Source: Tatlockia sp. (GTDB lineage: Bacteria > Pseudomonadota > Gammaproteobacteria > Legionellales > Legionellaceae). From it: a DNA stretch of 51,504 bases. Each line of letters opens with the position of its first letter. Within the stretch, counting starts at the first letter, position 1. The notes below the pieces were generated by a model. That model saw only the letters and a program-made list of their open reading frames with translations, was not told the origin of the DNA and searched no databases. Positions 8,458 through 17,558 of the stretch are shown here, one piece after another. Both the position numbers and the translations under genes were made by a program. The stretch spans positions 1 to 51,504 of the forward strand of contig JACCWI010000036.1 in NCBI GenBank assembly GCA_013697725.1, given 5' to 3'.

Positions 8458-9540
8458 TTATTCGTGATAGTCATAAGTAGCAAAGCCATGGCTTCTGATT
8501 ATTTCGTCTCGGCGTGCAGCATTTAAATCAGAATGCATCATTTCAGAAACCAATTCTTTAAATTTGATTTTAGGAACCCAACCCAGTTTTTCCCGAGCTT
8601 TAGTAGCATCCCCCAAAAGAGTTGCTACTTCGGCAGGTCTAAAATAGCGGGGGTCGACGCGGACAATAACTTTGCCATCTTGATCCATACCGATTTCATC
8701 AACGCCTTTGCCTTGCCAATTAATATGAAGGTTAATTTCAGCGGCAGCCATATCTACAAATTCTCGTACGCTAAATTGCTCACCTGTTGCAATGACATAA
8801 TCTTCAGGCTCATCTTGCTGTAACATTAACCATTGCATTTCTACATAATCACGAGCATGACCCCAATCTCGTAGAGCATCTAAATTACCAAGATAAAAGC
8901 AGTCTTGTAAACCCAGCTTGATTCTTGCCAAAGCGCGAGTGATTTTACGAGTTACAAAGGTTTCGCCACGAATTGGACTTTCGTGGTTAAAGAGAATTCC
9001 GTTACAGGCATAAATACCATAAGCTTCACGATAGTTTACCGTAATCCAATAAGCATAGAGTTTTGCTACAGCATAGGGGCTACGTGGATAAAAGGGTGTT
9101 GTTTCTTTTTGAGGCGTTTCACGTACCAATCCATAAAGTTCAGAGGTGGATGCCTGGTAGAATTTGGTTTTTTTCTCAAGGCCAAGAATACGAATGGCTT
9201 CCAATACACGAAGAGTACCAATTCCGTCAGCGTTGGCTGTATATTCTGGGGTCTCAAAGCTAACTGCAACATGACTCATGGCCGCTAGATTATAAATTTC
9301 ATCCGGCTGAACTTCTTGAATAATGCGTATAAGGTTCGTCGAATCCGTTAAATCGCCGTGATGTAAGATAAAATTACGATTTTCAGCATGAGGATCTTGA
9401 TAGAGATGATCAATACGATCAGTATTAAATAAAGAAGCGCGACGTTTTACGCCATGCACAATGTAATTTTTTTTAAGGAGTAATTCAGCAAGATAAGTAC
9501 CATCTTGTCCTGTAACCCCAATAATTAATGCTATTTTCAT
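8458..9540 (-). CDS. gmd: GDP-mannose 4,6-dehydratase
   Basis: 360 residues, normal for Gmd. It dehydrates GDP-D-mannose to GDP-4-keto-6-deoxy-D-mannose, the first committed step to GDP-L-fucose. Evidence: the NADP-binding [15 protein letters not shown] near the N-terminus, [41 protein letters not shown] with Tyr-x3-Lys, and [20 protein letters not shown], all Gmd hallmarks. An AAGGA site precedes the ATG. It lies between manC and fcl on the same strand. A second, shorter Gmd homologue lies at 31.6 kb, so the two may serve different end products. Confidence 0.97.
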   Translation of the reverse strand: MKIALIIGVTGQDGTYLAELLLKKNYIVHGVKRRASLFNTDRIDHLYQDPHAENRNFILHHGDLTDSTNLIRIIQEVQPDEIYNLAAMSHVAVSFETPEYTANADGIGTLRVLEAIRILGLEKKTKFYQASTSELYGLVRETPQKETTPFYPRSPYAVAKLYAYWITVNYREAYGIYACNGILFNHESPIRGETFVTRKITRALARIKLGLQDCFYLGNLDALRDWGHARDYVEMQWLMLQQDEPEDYVIATGEQFSVREFVDMAAAEINLHINWQGKGVDEIGMDQDGKVIVRVDPRYFRPAEVATLLGDATKAREKLGWVPKIKFKELVSEMMHSDLNAARRDEIIRSHGFATYDYHE

Positions 9541-9580
9541 TGTTTTCCTTTAATTCATTTTTAATTTTCGAATTATATCA

Positions 9581-10996
9581 TTAAACTCGACCATAATTAT
9601 CCTGAAAACGAACAATATCGTCTTCGCCCAGATATTCCCCACTTTGAACCTCAATCATAATTAAATCGAGAACACCAGGATTTTTCAAACGATGCTTATG
9701 TCCAGCTGGAATATAGGTAGACTCGTTAGTTTTTATAAAAAATTGCTCTTCGCCATTGGTTACTTCAGCCATTCCGCTAACTACAATCCAATGCTCCGAG
9801 CGATGATGGTGCATTTGTAAACTAAGGCTTGCACCGGGTTTAACCACAATCCGTTTTATTTTGAAGCGCTCACTTTCTTCCAAGATTGTATAATTGCCCC
9901 AAGGGCGATGAACGGTACGGTGAAATTTATGGGTTTGATGATTTTGCGTTTTTAAATGTGAAAAAATATGTTCAATATCTTGCGTATTCGCTTTATTAGC
10001 TACTAATAAAGCATCCTGAGTATCGATGATCATAAGGCCTTCAATACCAACTGCGCCAACAAGACGGCTATCACTTTGAATATGGCAATTACTAACGCCG
10101 TGCAAAAAAGCTTCAGCTTCAATACGATTGCCGTTAGGATCGGCGGGCTTCAATTCGCTAAAGACATTCCAGGAACTAATGGAGGTCCAGTGAAAATCAC
10201 AAGAAATAACCGCAGCTTTTGATAAATCACTCATAATTATATCTTCTAGGACTTTTTCTTCAATCTCCCTAAAACTATCCGCATCAAGATCAAGACGATT
10301 AAAACCTTTGCCGGAAATAAATGGTGATTGGGCAATGCATGCCTTAAGTAGGGTTAAAATTTCAGGGCATAGCTGTTCAAACGCTTGCAAAATTGCCCTG
10401 GCCTTGAATAGATAAATTCCTGAATTCCAAAAAAAACGATTGCTAATTGTACAGTCATCAGCTTGGATTTCATTGGGTCTATCGATAAAACTTAAAATCT
10501 GATTATCTTTATACTCCAGGTAGCTATAATTGGCGTTTTTGCCCTCAGGCTTGATGCCAAAAGCAACGAGTTTATCTTCCTCTGCAAGGCTTATTGCCTG
10601 AGAAATAGTTTGTTGGAAAGCATCCTGATTTTCTATCAAATCGTCAGCACTTAAAACTAGCATCAAGGTATTTTCACCGTGGGTCTTTGCGATTTGCAAA
10701 GCTGCTGAGGCGATGGCGGCAACCGTGTTGCGTTTGAAAGGCTCTAAAATAAATGAAGTTTTAATCCCTGATTCATTGATCTTGCGAAACTCGTCCTCAA
10801 TTTTGAAAAAAAGCTCTCGATTGGTTACGGTAAGTATTTCTTCCACTAAAGGAAGCATAGCGCCGCGCATAAATGCTTTTTGCAAGAGGCTATAGCCATC
10901 ATCGAGACGAATAAAGGGCTTCGGATGGGCAACACGAGAAATTGGCCATAGGCGCGATCCTTCTCCACCACAAAGTATAACTGGAATTAAATGCAT
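9581..10996 (-). CDS. manC: Mannose-1-phosphate guanylyltransferase / mannose-6-phosphate isomerase (bifunctional)
   Basis: 471 residues from the ATG at 10996 (AGGGA upstream; starts MHLIPVILCGGEGSRLWP). A start at 11029 is also possible. The N-terminal nucleotidyltransferase domain has GGEGSRLWPISR and the later FIDRP and FWNSGIYLF blocks. The C-terminal cupin isomerase domain has HRPWGNYTI, SLQMHHHRSEHWIVVSG and PAGHKHRLKNPG. It makes GDP-mannose, feeding the gmd and fcl genes that follow at close spacing. No phosphomannomutase (manB) is seen in the window, so that step must be encoded elsewhere. Confidence 0.95.
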   Translation of the reverse strand: MHLIPVILCGGEGSRLWPISRVAHPKPFIRLDDGYSLLQKAFMRGAMLPLVEEILTVTNRELFFKIEDEFRKINESGIKTSFILEPFKRNTVAAIASAALQIAKTHGENTLMLVLSADDLIENQDAFQQTISQAISLAEEDKLVAFGIKPEGKNANYSYLEYKDNQILSFIDRPNEIQADDCTISNRFFWNSGIYLFKARAILQAFEQLCPEILTLLKACIAQSPFISGKGFNRLDLDADSFREIEEKVLEDIIMSDLSKAAVISCDFHWTSISSWNVFSELKPADPNGNRIEAEAFLHGVSNCHIQSDSRLVGAVGIEGLMIIDTQDALLVANKANTQDIEHIFSHLKTQNHQTHKFHRTVHRPWGNYTILEESERFKIKRIVVKPGASLSLQMHHHRSEHWIVVSGMAEVTNGEEQFFIKTNESTYIPAGHKHRLKNPGVLDLIMIEVQSGEYLGEDDIVRFQDNYGRV

Positions 10997-11317
10997 AGTT
11001 TTCCCTAACTCTGTATGTACATTAACCATCTATTTCCTGAGTTTTTTTAAAAGCGCATTTGAGCCAAAAATTTTTGAGCTCTGCATATTAACATTTTGTT
11101 TTGGAGAAGCGAATTTTTTTAGCAGTTTTATGAACAATTCTTTGAGATTTTATGCGATTTTAGGATTAAAAATTAAGGTCTAAATTGCTTTAGCATATTG
11201 AATATCGTACTATTTTGCACGTTAAATTGTTTAGAACATTTAAAATTTGATGTATTTTCAATGTTTTGCTTTAAATGGTTTAAAGTAAATCAATTTAGTT
11301 TAATTGAGGTTTAAATA
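10997..11317. other. Divergent intergenic region between manC and rfbG
   Basis: About 320 AT-rich bases with no gene, which must hold the promoters for the manC operon (minus) and rfbG (plus). An exact inverted repeat, CTTTAAA (11269-11275), loop TGG, TTTAAAG (11279-11285), lies 32 bases before rfbG and could be an operator or a chance AT-rich palindrome. No clear -35/-10 pair stands out. No RfaH-type ops element was found. Confidence 0.5.
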
Positions 11318-12391
11318 ATGACTTTGCTTCCTTTTGAACAATCACTGGCATATAAAAAAATCTTAATTACCGGACATACTGGTTTTACGGGCAGCTGGGC
11401 TTGTCTATGGTTGCAGTCAATAGGCGCTCAGATAGCTGGCTATTCTTTGCCGCCAGAGACTGAGCCGTCCTTATTTAAGGTTTTAGACTTAGAAAATTCT
11501 GTGGCTACTACTTTTTCAGATCTTTGTGATTACGAAAGTGTATTAAAGGCAGTAGATAGTTTTCAACCAGAAATTATTTTACATCTTGCAGCACAACCCT
11601 TAGTGAGGCGTTCTTACGAAGAGCCTGTGCGTACTTTTGCTGTAAATTCCCAGGGCACTGTTCATGTGCTTGAAGCCGCTCGTTTGGTTAAATCAGTGCG
11701 TGCTGTAGTCTGTGTGACAACGGATAAAGTCTATAAAAATAATGAATGGTTATGGCCTTACCGTGAAGATGATCCACTAGGCGGCAAAGATCCTTACAGT
11801 GCATCTAAAGCAGCTGCTGAAATGATTATTCAAAGCTATGCTGCTTCTTACCCCTGGCAAGAAAATAAAGGCCCGGCCATTGCTATCGCTCGGGGAGGTA
11901 ATATTATCGGGGGAGGAGATTGGTCTGAAGATCGTTTGATACCTGATTTTGTTCGAGCCGTTACGGCAGAGAAAACCATGACGCTCAGATACCCCGAGGC
12001 AACAAGACCCTGGCAGCATGTGCTCGCTTTAGTCCAAGGTTATTTGATGTTAGCAGCAGGTTTAATTTCTGAAAAGCCAGCTAATTTTGCGAGAGCCTGG
12101 AATTTAGGGCCTCATGAATCAGTTTCTTATTCAGTTAGAGGCGTTCTTGAGTTAATGAGCAGCTGCTGGCAGCGGCCTTCTTTAAATTACATGCAAAACC
12201 CCTACCCTGAAGCGCAAGCTTTAGCTTTGGATAGTTCCTTGGCAAAAATACTATTAAACTGGAGTCCAGTGTGGGATACCAAAGAGGTGATTGCAAAAAC
12301 AGCAGCATGGTATTGCGAATATTATGCGAATCCGTCAGCTTCAAAGCAGTTTACGCTTAAGCAGATTGAAGCTTGGAGGGCTGGAATTTAG
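11318..12391 (+). CDS. rfbG: CDP-glucose 4,6-dehydratase
   Basis: 357 residues, the length of RfbG/DdhB. The Rossmann motif ITGHTGFTGSWACLWL (residues 17-32) is characteristic of this enzyme rather than of dTDP- or GDP-sugar dehydratases. The catalytic block VTTDKVYKN (133-141) and Tyr160-Ser-Ala-Ser-Lys164 follow. It converts CDP-D-glucose to CDP-4-keto-6-deoxy-D-glucose, the branch point to 3,6-dideoxyhexoses. A GAGG site precedes the ATG. It is alone on this strand, 13 kb from its supplier rfbF and the next-step enzyme (rfbH-like), so the pathway is scattered across several transcription units. Confidence 0.95.
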   Translation: MTLLPFEQSLAYKKILITGHTGFTGSWACLWLQSIGAQIAGYSLPPETEPSLFKVLDLENSVATTFSDLCDYESVLKAVDSFQPEIILHLAAQPLVRRSYEEPVRTFAVNSQGTVHVLEAARLVKSVRAVVCVTTDKVYKNNEWLWPYREDDPLGGKDPYSASKAAAEMIIQSYAASYPWQENKGPAIAIARGGNIIGGGDWSEDRLIPDFVRAVTAEKTMTLRYPEATRPWQHVLALVQGYLMLAAGLISEKPANFARAWNLGPHESVSYSVRGVLELMSSCWQRPSLNYMQNPYPEAQALALDSSLAKILLNWSPVWDTKEVIAKTAAWYCEYYANPSASKQFTLKQIEAWRAGI

Positions 12392-12417
12392 CGAGTACTT
12401 TAGTTTATTCCGCTCAT

Positions 12418-14295
12418 TCAAGCTTTGGCTAAAGGCTTATCATTGCTTGTAAAATATCTCGCCTGTCGCATAATTTCACTGGGTTTTAAAGCCTCTGAAA
12501 CCAGTTTATTAAACGGTTTAATGGGGTAAAATACAATTTGTTTATTTTGACTTTCCAAGCTTGGTTGATATCCTAATAATTGATTCAACTGTTTGATTAA
12601 ATCATTAGCATTATCACTAAAACCACGACGGTCAATATAAATTCCTGAAAAACCCAGACGCTTAATTACATCAAGTTGCTTCACAAGGGGTTCCTCAAAT
12701 AGCTTTCGATAAAATAAATCACCCTCACGACCTTTTATTCCTGCGTGGCTCCATTTTAAAGTTTTAGAATTAACAAAACCTCGGAGTAAATCATAGTCTG
12801 CTAAATTTTTATAAGGGCCATATTCAGGAAAACCCATGTAAGGAAGCTGATAGATAGCAGAGCCTGGAGGTAGGGAGGACTCAAGCCTAGATATAAATAT
12901 TCTATCCTCCTTAAAAGCTTCTTTGGCAGCATAAGTTTGAGGCGCTAAAGTTAGGGGAGTTTGATCCAGGAGACCAAAAATGAGGAGGAGGGCAACAAAA
13001 GAATTGAAAATTAATTTATTGTTTTTATGAAAAAATTCCAGGGTCTTATTTTCTTGCAATAGAAAAAATACAGTAGTTAAAGTCGCAAAGGAAATGAAAA
13101 TACTAATTCTGTTCCATCCTCTAATAAGCTTGGAAATATAAAGAGCAAAGAAGACGTTAAAACCGCCAACGCTAGCGATTAACAGATAAGCCAAGATGAG
13201 AAATGAAAGATATCGTAAACGAATATCAATTTGTTTCCCAAGTGCAGCCTTGAAAATACATAAAATAAGGATGATTAAACCGAGGGAGCCTATCAAACCA
13301 AGGGAAGAAGAAAAAGTGGCCTCCGTGACATCGAAGTTATTGGTATAACGCCAAAAGATAGACTTGATTTTATCAACGCGATGATTCCAAATCGGCAAAA
13401 AAAGAGGTGCGATTTTTAGTGAATAGGTTTCGGTTTCTTTAAGAAGGCGATAGCCGGCCTCACGATTAGGTCCATTGTTAAATTTATAAATGGCAGTAGG
13501 TAAAAGGTTTAGACCAACGCCAAAAGCAAGCATAGCTGTTAAGAATAAAGAGGCATAAAACCCCTGTAATTTATTTTGGCTAATTGCAGCAGCAATGCCT
13601 GAAACAATAAAAGTAATTACACCAAAAAAGGCATAATAAACACCAAAAGAACTTAAAACTATCAGAGTTGCCAGAAGTATCGATATTTTCTTTAGATTAT
13701 TAAGTGGCCAAACTAAAGGAGCATTAAAAAAAATTTTCCAACCCAATAGACAATAAATAGGCACGACAAAGTACCAAGTATAATAGATGTGCCCTAACAA
13801 CCTCCACATATGGAAAGGGGCAAAACTAAATAGAATGGCTGCTGAAAAAGCATAGAAGGCTCGGAAAGAAAGAGCACGGAAAACCAAAAAACTCACGGCG
13901 AAGACAACAACAAAACTGGTTAATAAATACAGGTTCAAAGCCCCATAGAAGGTGCCTGTTACTAATGAGAATAATTTTAAAATTACCAGATTGCCATTAT
14001 CTGCTTGGGGGTAATCAAAAAAGATAGAACCAAAAGGGTAGCCACTACGTGAATTATCGAAAATCCAACCTTCAAGAACACGCTGAATTTCCCAGGACAT
14101 AAAGATACTATCCGCCCCATAGACATAAGGATAATTTAAGTTAGGAATAAAACCTGCTTTAAGTCCCGCATGCCAGCCTGAAAATAATGCGCTCGCGTAG
14201 AAAAAGCAAAAAATAGAACCTGCTAAAATCCATTTCCAATCTAATCTAAGTGATTGCCAAAAAGGTGGATTTTCAACTTCTATTCTTTTTTCCAT
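12418..14295 (-). CDS. Large polytopic membrane protein, possible GT-C-type transferase
   Basis: 625 residues from the ATG at 14295. About eleven membrane spans fill residues 20-450, followed by a soluble C-terminal domain of about 170 residues. The first periplasmic loop contains YVYGADSIFMSWEIQRVLEG and SGYPFGSIFFDYPQADNGN, acidic spots that in GT-C enzymes hold the catalytic Asp. GT-C proteins use polyprenyl-phosphate sugars outside the cytoplasm. That fits the GtrA/GtrB-like pair encoded at 21.3-23.7 kb, but no named family could be assigned. It is 38 bases downstream of another large membrane protein gene and probably co-transcribed. Confidence 0.6.
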   Translation of the reverse strand: MEKRIEVENPPFWQSLRLDWKWILAGSIFCFFYASALFSGWHAGLKAGFIPNLNYPYVYGADSIFMSWEIQRVLEGWIFDNSRSGYPFGSIFFDYPQADNGNLVILKLFSLVTGTFYGALNLYLLTSFVVVFAVSFLVFRALSFRAFYAFSAAILFSFAPFHMWRLLGHIYYTWYFVVPIYCLLGWKIFFNAPLVWPLNNLKKISILLATLIVLSSFGVYYAFFGVITFIVSGIAAAISQNKLQGFYASLFLTAMLAFGVGLNLLPTAIYKFNNGPNREAGYRLLKETETYSLKIAPLFLPIWNHRVDKIKSIFWRYTNNFDVTEATFSSSLGLIGSLGLIILILCIFKAALGKQIDIRLRYLSFLILAYLLIASVGGFNVFFALYISKLIRGWNRISIFISFATLTTVFFLLQENKTLEFFHKNNKLIFNSFVALLLIFGLLDQTPLTLAPQTYAAKEAFKEDRIFISRLESSLPPGSAIYQLPYMGFPEYGPYKNLADYDLLRGFVNSKTLKWSHAGIKGREGDLFYRKLFEEPLVKQLDVIKRLGFSGIYIDRRGFSDNANDLIKQLNQLLGYQPSLESQNKQIVFYPIKPFNKLVSEALKPSEIMRQARYFTSNDKPLAKA

Positions 14296-14339
14296 AATCA
14301 AGCGCCTTGTAGAATTATCATAATAAAATTAATTTCTGA

Positions 14340-16127
14340 TTAAGAGTTATAACTTAGGGGTAAGGCTAAGTTTAATGAGACCATGGATTGATTCTCTCTA
14401 GGAGAAACTGTGCTCAAAACACTAAGATCAATCTTGTATTTTAAAGACAAGTCTGCATAAATCTTAGTTAAATCTTTGGAAGATTTAGCAAAGTAAATGA
14501 GCTTAATTTTATCCAATTGCAAACTAAGATGGGGTAATTTGCCATTATGGTTAGCAATGTGAGCTAAGAGCACATAACCTGCTTTAGGCGATTTAAATAA
14601 GTGAGCAACATCGAGGTAAAATAAATTAGTTTCACTGGAGTTAGAAAAGCGACGTTCAAACAATCTTTCAGTTCCTTCATCGACCAGTGGTGCTTTTCCA
14701 TCACTTAAATTAATTAATAAGATATCGCCGCGATCGTCAAGTTGAGTTCTTAGAAATCTGGAATTCCAATACATTTCATTACCTTCGGAGGCCTTTAAGA
14801 TAATGGCCTCTGAAGGGAGCGTTTTGAACAGGCCCATGGCGATTGCTTTTTCATAAAGCTCGCGTGAATAACGAGTTTGGTGATTGTACCAGCTTGTTAT
14901 TTTTTGGTTACCAATATAATTAAGGCTAACAAAACTGGCTATCACAAGGCTAATAATTACTCTCACATGGGTTTCTTTCAAAGATGTATTTGAGCGAATA
15001 AAAACCAGAAAATTATTGAGTAATAAAGCAAGCATTAGACAGAAACCTATTTGTTGCAAAATAAGTGGTATGTGAGCCAAACCATAATCCACAGTAAATT
15101 GCATTTTGCTGCTAAGGCCAATAATAGTAGCAGGGATAATTTGAAAAGCTAAACAGCAGAGAATCAACCATTTAGAACCTGAAATAGCAGATGATTTTCC
15201 CAATTGCGAGTAGGTGAGAATGACTGAAAAGATAAACAATAGACTGGCAATGAAAAATGTGAATTTATAAGTAGGAACCTTAGTTAAAAAAGGGTGGAAA
15301 TAATTAATGCTCATTAGCGGCAGCTCGCTTGAAAGCTGCTTTAGGAATGTCAAAGGAAGGGCTTTAAGTGAGCCAAATGAAGTGCCATTATATTCACCAG
15401 CAAAATGATTTCTTAGTAAAACTGTAGCTGTAATAAAAATTATGGCAATTAAAAAAACAGAACCACTAGCAATTAATTTTCTTTTTAGTTCATAATTTTT
15501 TAACCAAAAATTAAGTAAAAGTACGCAGGGGGGTATTACGAAAGCAATTTCATAGGTACTAAGCGCTAAAATAAAGAAAATAGACAAATAAGCTAGATAC
15601 CTAAACTTATATCGCTCTACAAAATTGATATAGTTGCTTAAGGTCAACATGATAAAAGAGATGAGCATAGGGAGCATGAATGCTTGCGTAGTCCAGGGGG
15701 AGATGGGGTAAAGCGCCCAGCAGAACGGTAAGAGGCTAATAAATAATATAATCAAATCCTTACGATTTGAAATTTTATATAAAAATTGACCAACAAATAT
15801 TAAACTAATTATCGAGGCAAACCAGTGAATGAAGTTATAGAGAATAAGATTATCGCCAATCCAGTTAAACAAGGGATAGGTCGTAAGAAAAGGAATTATA
15901 AATATTCTTCCAACGTCCAACCAAGCTTTAATATTTGCAAATGCAAAAGTCAGAACCGACAGGTGGCTTGTTTTTAAAATGCCCTTGGTTTGACTATTAA
16001 AAATGTCATCCCCGGAAAAGGCAAAATCAAGAAATGGAATCGATGCCAGGGAAAAAAAAAGTATTAAACTGCTCCATATTAACAAACTTTGCAAGGCAGG
16101 TTTATTTTTAGCTAGCCGATAATACAT
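14340..16127 (-). CDS. Polytopic membrane protein, GtrC/GT-C-like candidate
   Basis: About 595 residues from the ATG at 16127, nine bases after a GAGG; ATG 16136 is an alternative. Around eleven membrane spans occupy residues 15-420, and a soluble C-terminal domain of about 160 residues follows. The first outside loop holds LDFAFSGDDIFNSQTKG; an acidic pair at this place recurs in membrane glycosyltransferases that use lipid-linked sugars. This is the general shape of serotype-converting transferases partnered with GtrA and GtrB. It lies between an acyltransferase gene (12-base intergenic gap to the frame stop) and the second large membrane protein. The exact reaction is unknown. Confidence 0.6.
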   Translation of the reverse strand: MYYRLAKNKPALQSLLIWSSLILFFSLASIPFLDFAFSGDDIFNSQTKGILKTSHLSVLTFAFANIKAWLDVGRIFIIPFLTTYPLFNWIGDNLILYNFIHWFASIISLIFVGQFLYKISNRKDLIILFISLLPFCWALYPISPWTTQAFMLPMLISFIMLTLSNYINFVERYKFRYLAYLSIFFILALSTYEIAFVIPPCVLLLNFWLKNYELKRKLIASGSVFLIAIIFITATVLLRNHFAGEYNGTSFGSLKALPLTFLKQLSSELPLMSINYFHPFLTKVPTYKFTFFIASLLFIFSVILTYSQLGKSSAISGSKWLILCCLAFQIIPATIIGLSSKMQFTVDYGLAHIPLILQQIGFCLMLALLLNNFLVFIRSNTSLKETHVRVIISLVIASFVSLNYIGNQKITSWYNHQTRYSRELYEKAIAMGLFKTLPSEAIILKASEGNEMYWNSRFLRTQLDDRGDILLINLSDGKAPLVDEGTERLFERRFSNSSETNLFYLDVAHLFKSPKAGYVLLAHIANHNGKLPHLSLQLDKIKLIYFAKSSKDLTKIYADLSLKYKIDLSVLSTVSPRENQSMVSLNLALPLSYNS

Positions 16128-16153
16128 TTTGTACATCCTCAAACGCGTTATCT

Positions 16154-17260
16154 TTAAATTTCTTGCAGCTTGCTGTTAGTTTCGGGTAAAGATTTGGAAA
16201 ATAAATCCTTAACCAGATAGTTAGCTAGTTTTCTTCCTAATTGATTAAAGGGCAGCTCAATAAATCGGTAGGCTAAAGCTGAAAGAGCAATAGTGATAAC
16301 AAAGAAAATAGTTGCAAAAGAAATTAAATTTGCCAAAGAAGTAATGGGGAATTTCCAAATCATAAATTTCAAGAGAGGGAAATGCAGCAAGTAAATGCTA
16401 AAAGAAATTTTTCCAAAATACCTTATCCATGAGTGACGTAAAAAGGAATTAAAGGCTGAATTTTTATTATGGATTACAAAAAATAAAATATAAGAGCAGG
16501 CCACAATTTCAGGTAAAACCCAGGATTGCCAACAACCATAGTTCCAGTTTCTCAAGCCAATGCTAAATTCTGGCGCCAGTATAAAAATGAGATAAGCAAT
16601 AACCAGGATCAAAGGGTTCTTTAAGAAGTTAATTTTCACATTTGCGCTTAAAGCGTCAATTAATAATCCGGCATGAAAGAAAACCCAAAACTGCATAAAA
16701 ATGGGATTGTTAACGAAATAACTCATTAAAGTAAAACCAAGGAATAATAAGATATTTAATTTGATGCCTTGAATCCTAAACAGCCAAAATAGAAGTGGGA
16801 AAAATAGGCTACACCAGAGCTCGACCCGGATAGACCATAGAACAATATTAAGTGAAATATCTTTAAGTTTTAAATTTTTATATAAAATTGAGAAACTGAC
16901 TTCATAAAAAGGGAACAACAAAAAAGCGAAGACAACGGAAACCCATATAAGGGGCATTAAGCGAAAACCACGCCGAAGAAGATACGCAAAATAAGAAGGA
17001 ATACTATCGACAGGATTTTTACGCAACTGTCGACCCAAAACTAAGCCACTAATGGCAAAAAAAAGCAGTACTGCAGGTTGAGGATTGAAAACACTGGCAA
17101 TGAATATTTTCAAAGCTTTAGGCGTTGCGGCTGGAAAAAAGACGGCGGCTTGAGCCACTAAATACAAATGCCCAAACAGTACAAAGAGAGCTGCGAGTCC
17201 ACGTAAAGATTCGATTTCAGTGGAAAAATCACTTGAGGTTGAGAGAGAAAAATTCTTCAT
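16154..17260 (-). CDS. Acyltransferase-3 family membrane protein (OafA-like)
   Basis: 368 residues with ten or so membrane spans. The N-terminal motif IESLRGLAALFVLFGHL contains the Arg and His typical of acyltransferase-3 proteins, which move acetyl or other acyl groups from the cytoplasm to sugars outside. FFAISGLVLGRQLRK and the late KISFSIYLLHFPLLK blocks are also diagnostic. No SGNH domain is attached. It probably O-acylates the surface polysaccharide. It heads a minus-strand unit with the two large membrane proteins and is divergent from a second, SGNH-containing acyltransferase at 17.6 kb. Confidence 0.9.
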   Translation of the reverse strand: MKNFSLSTSSDFSTEIESLRGLAALFVLFGHLYLVAQAAVFFPAATPKALKIFIASVFNPQPAVLLFFAISGLVLGRQLRKNPVDSIPSYFAYLLRRGFRLMPLIWVSVVFAFLLFPFYEVSFSILYKNLKLKDISLNIVLWSIRVELWCSLFFPLLFWLFRIQGIKLNILLFLGFTLMSYFVNNPIFMQFWVFFHAGLLIDALSANVKINFLKNPLILVIAYLIFILAPEFSIGLRNWNYGCWQSWVLPEIVACSYILFFVIHNKNSAFNSFLRHSWIRYFGKISFSIYLLHFPLLKFMIWKFPITSLANLISFATIFFVITIALSALAYRFIELPFNQLGRKLANYLVKDLFSKSLPETNSKLQEI

Positions 17261-17558
17261 GATTTCTTCAAATTCCTATGGGCGGTCATTTCTATTCAGC
17301 TTAAAAATTTAATAACTAATTAACTAAAATGAGCTGCATTGAAAGAATAGTTCAAGGCGGCATTTTAGCTGAAAAACAACTAAAAACAAAGAAATGATTA
17401 AAGCGCTTAGCACGGTATGGGTTAGTTTAATACCAAGTACCTTAAGACCTTGGCGAGAGGACTTATATTAAATATTTTTTCTTTATTGGAACTATGAGAG
17501 AATGACCGCCGGTTGAAGTGTTGCAAAAATTTGAGCAGTTCTCATAGGTTAATAGGTT
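17261..17558. other. Divergent intergenic region between two acyltransferase genes
   Basis: 298 AT-rich bases with no gene, which should hold promoters for both acyltransferase units. A short imperfect hairpin (CCAAG at about 17439, CTTGG at about 17454) is present. No convincing promoter pair or RNA gene was seen. Confidence 0.4.
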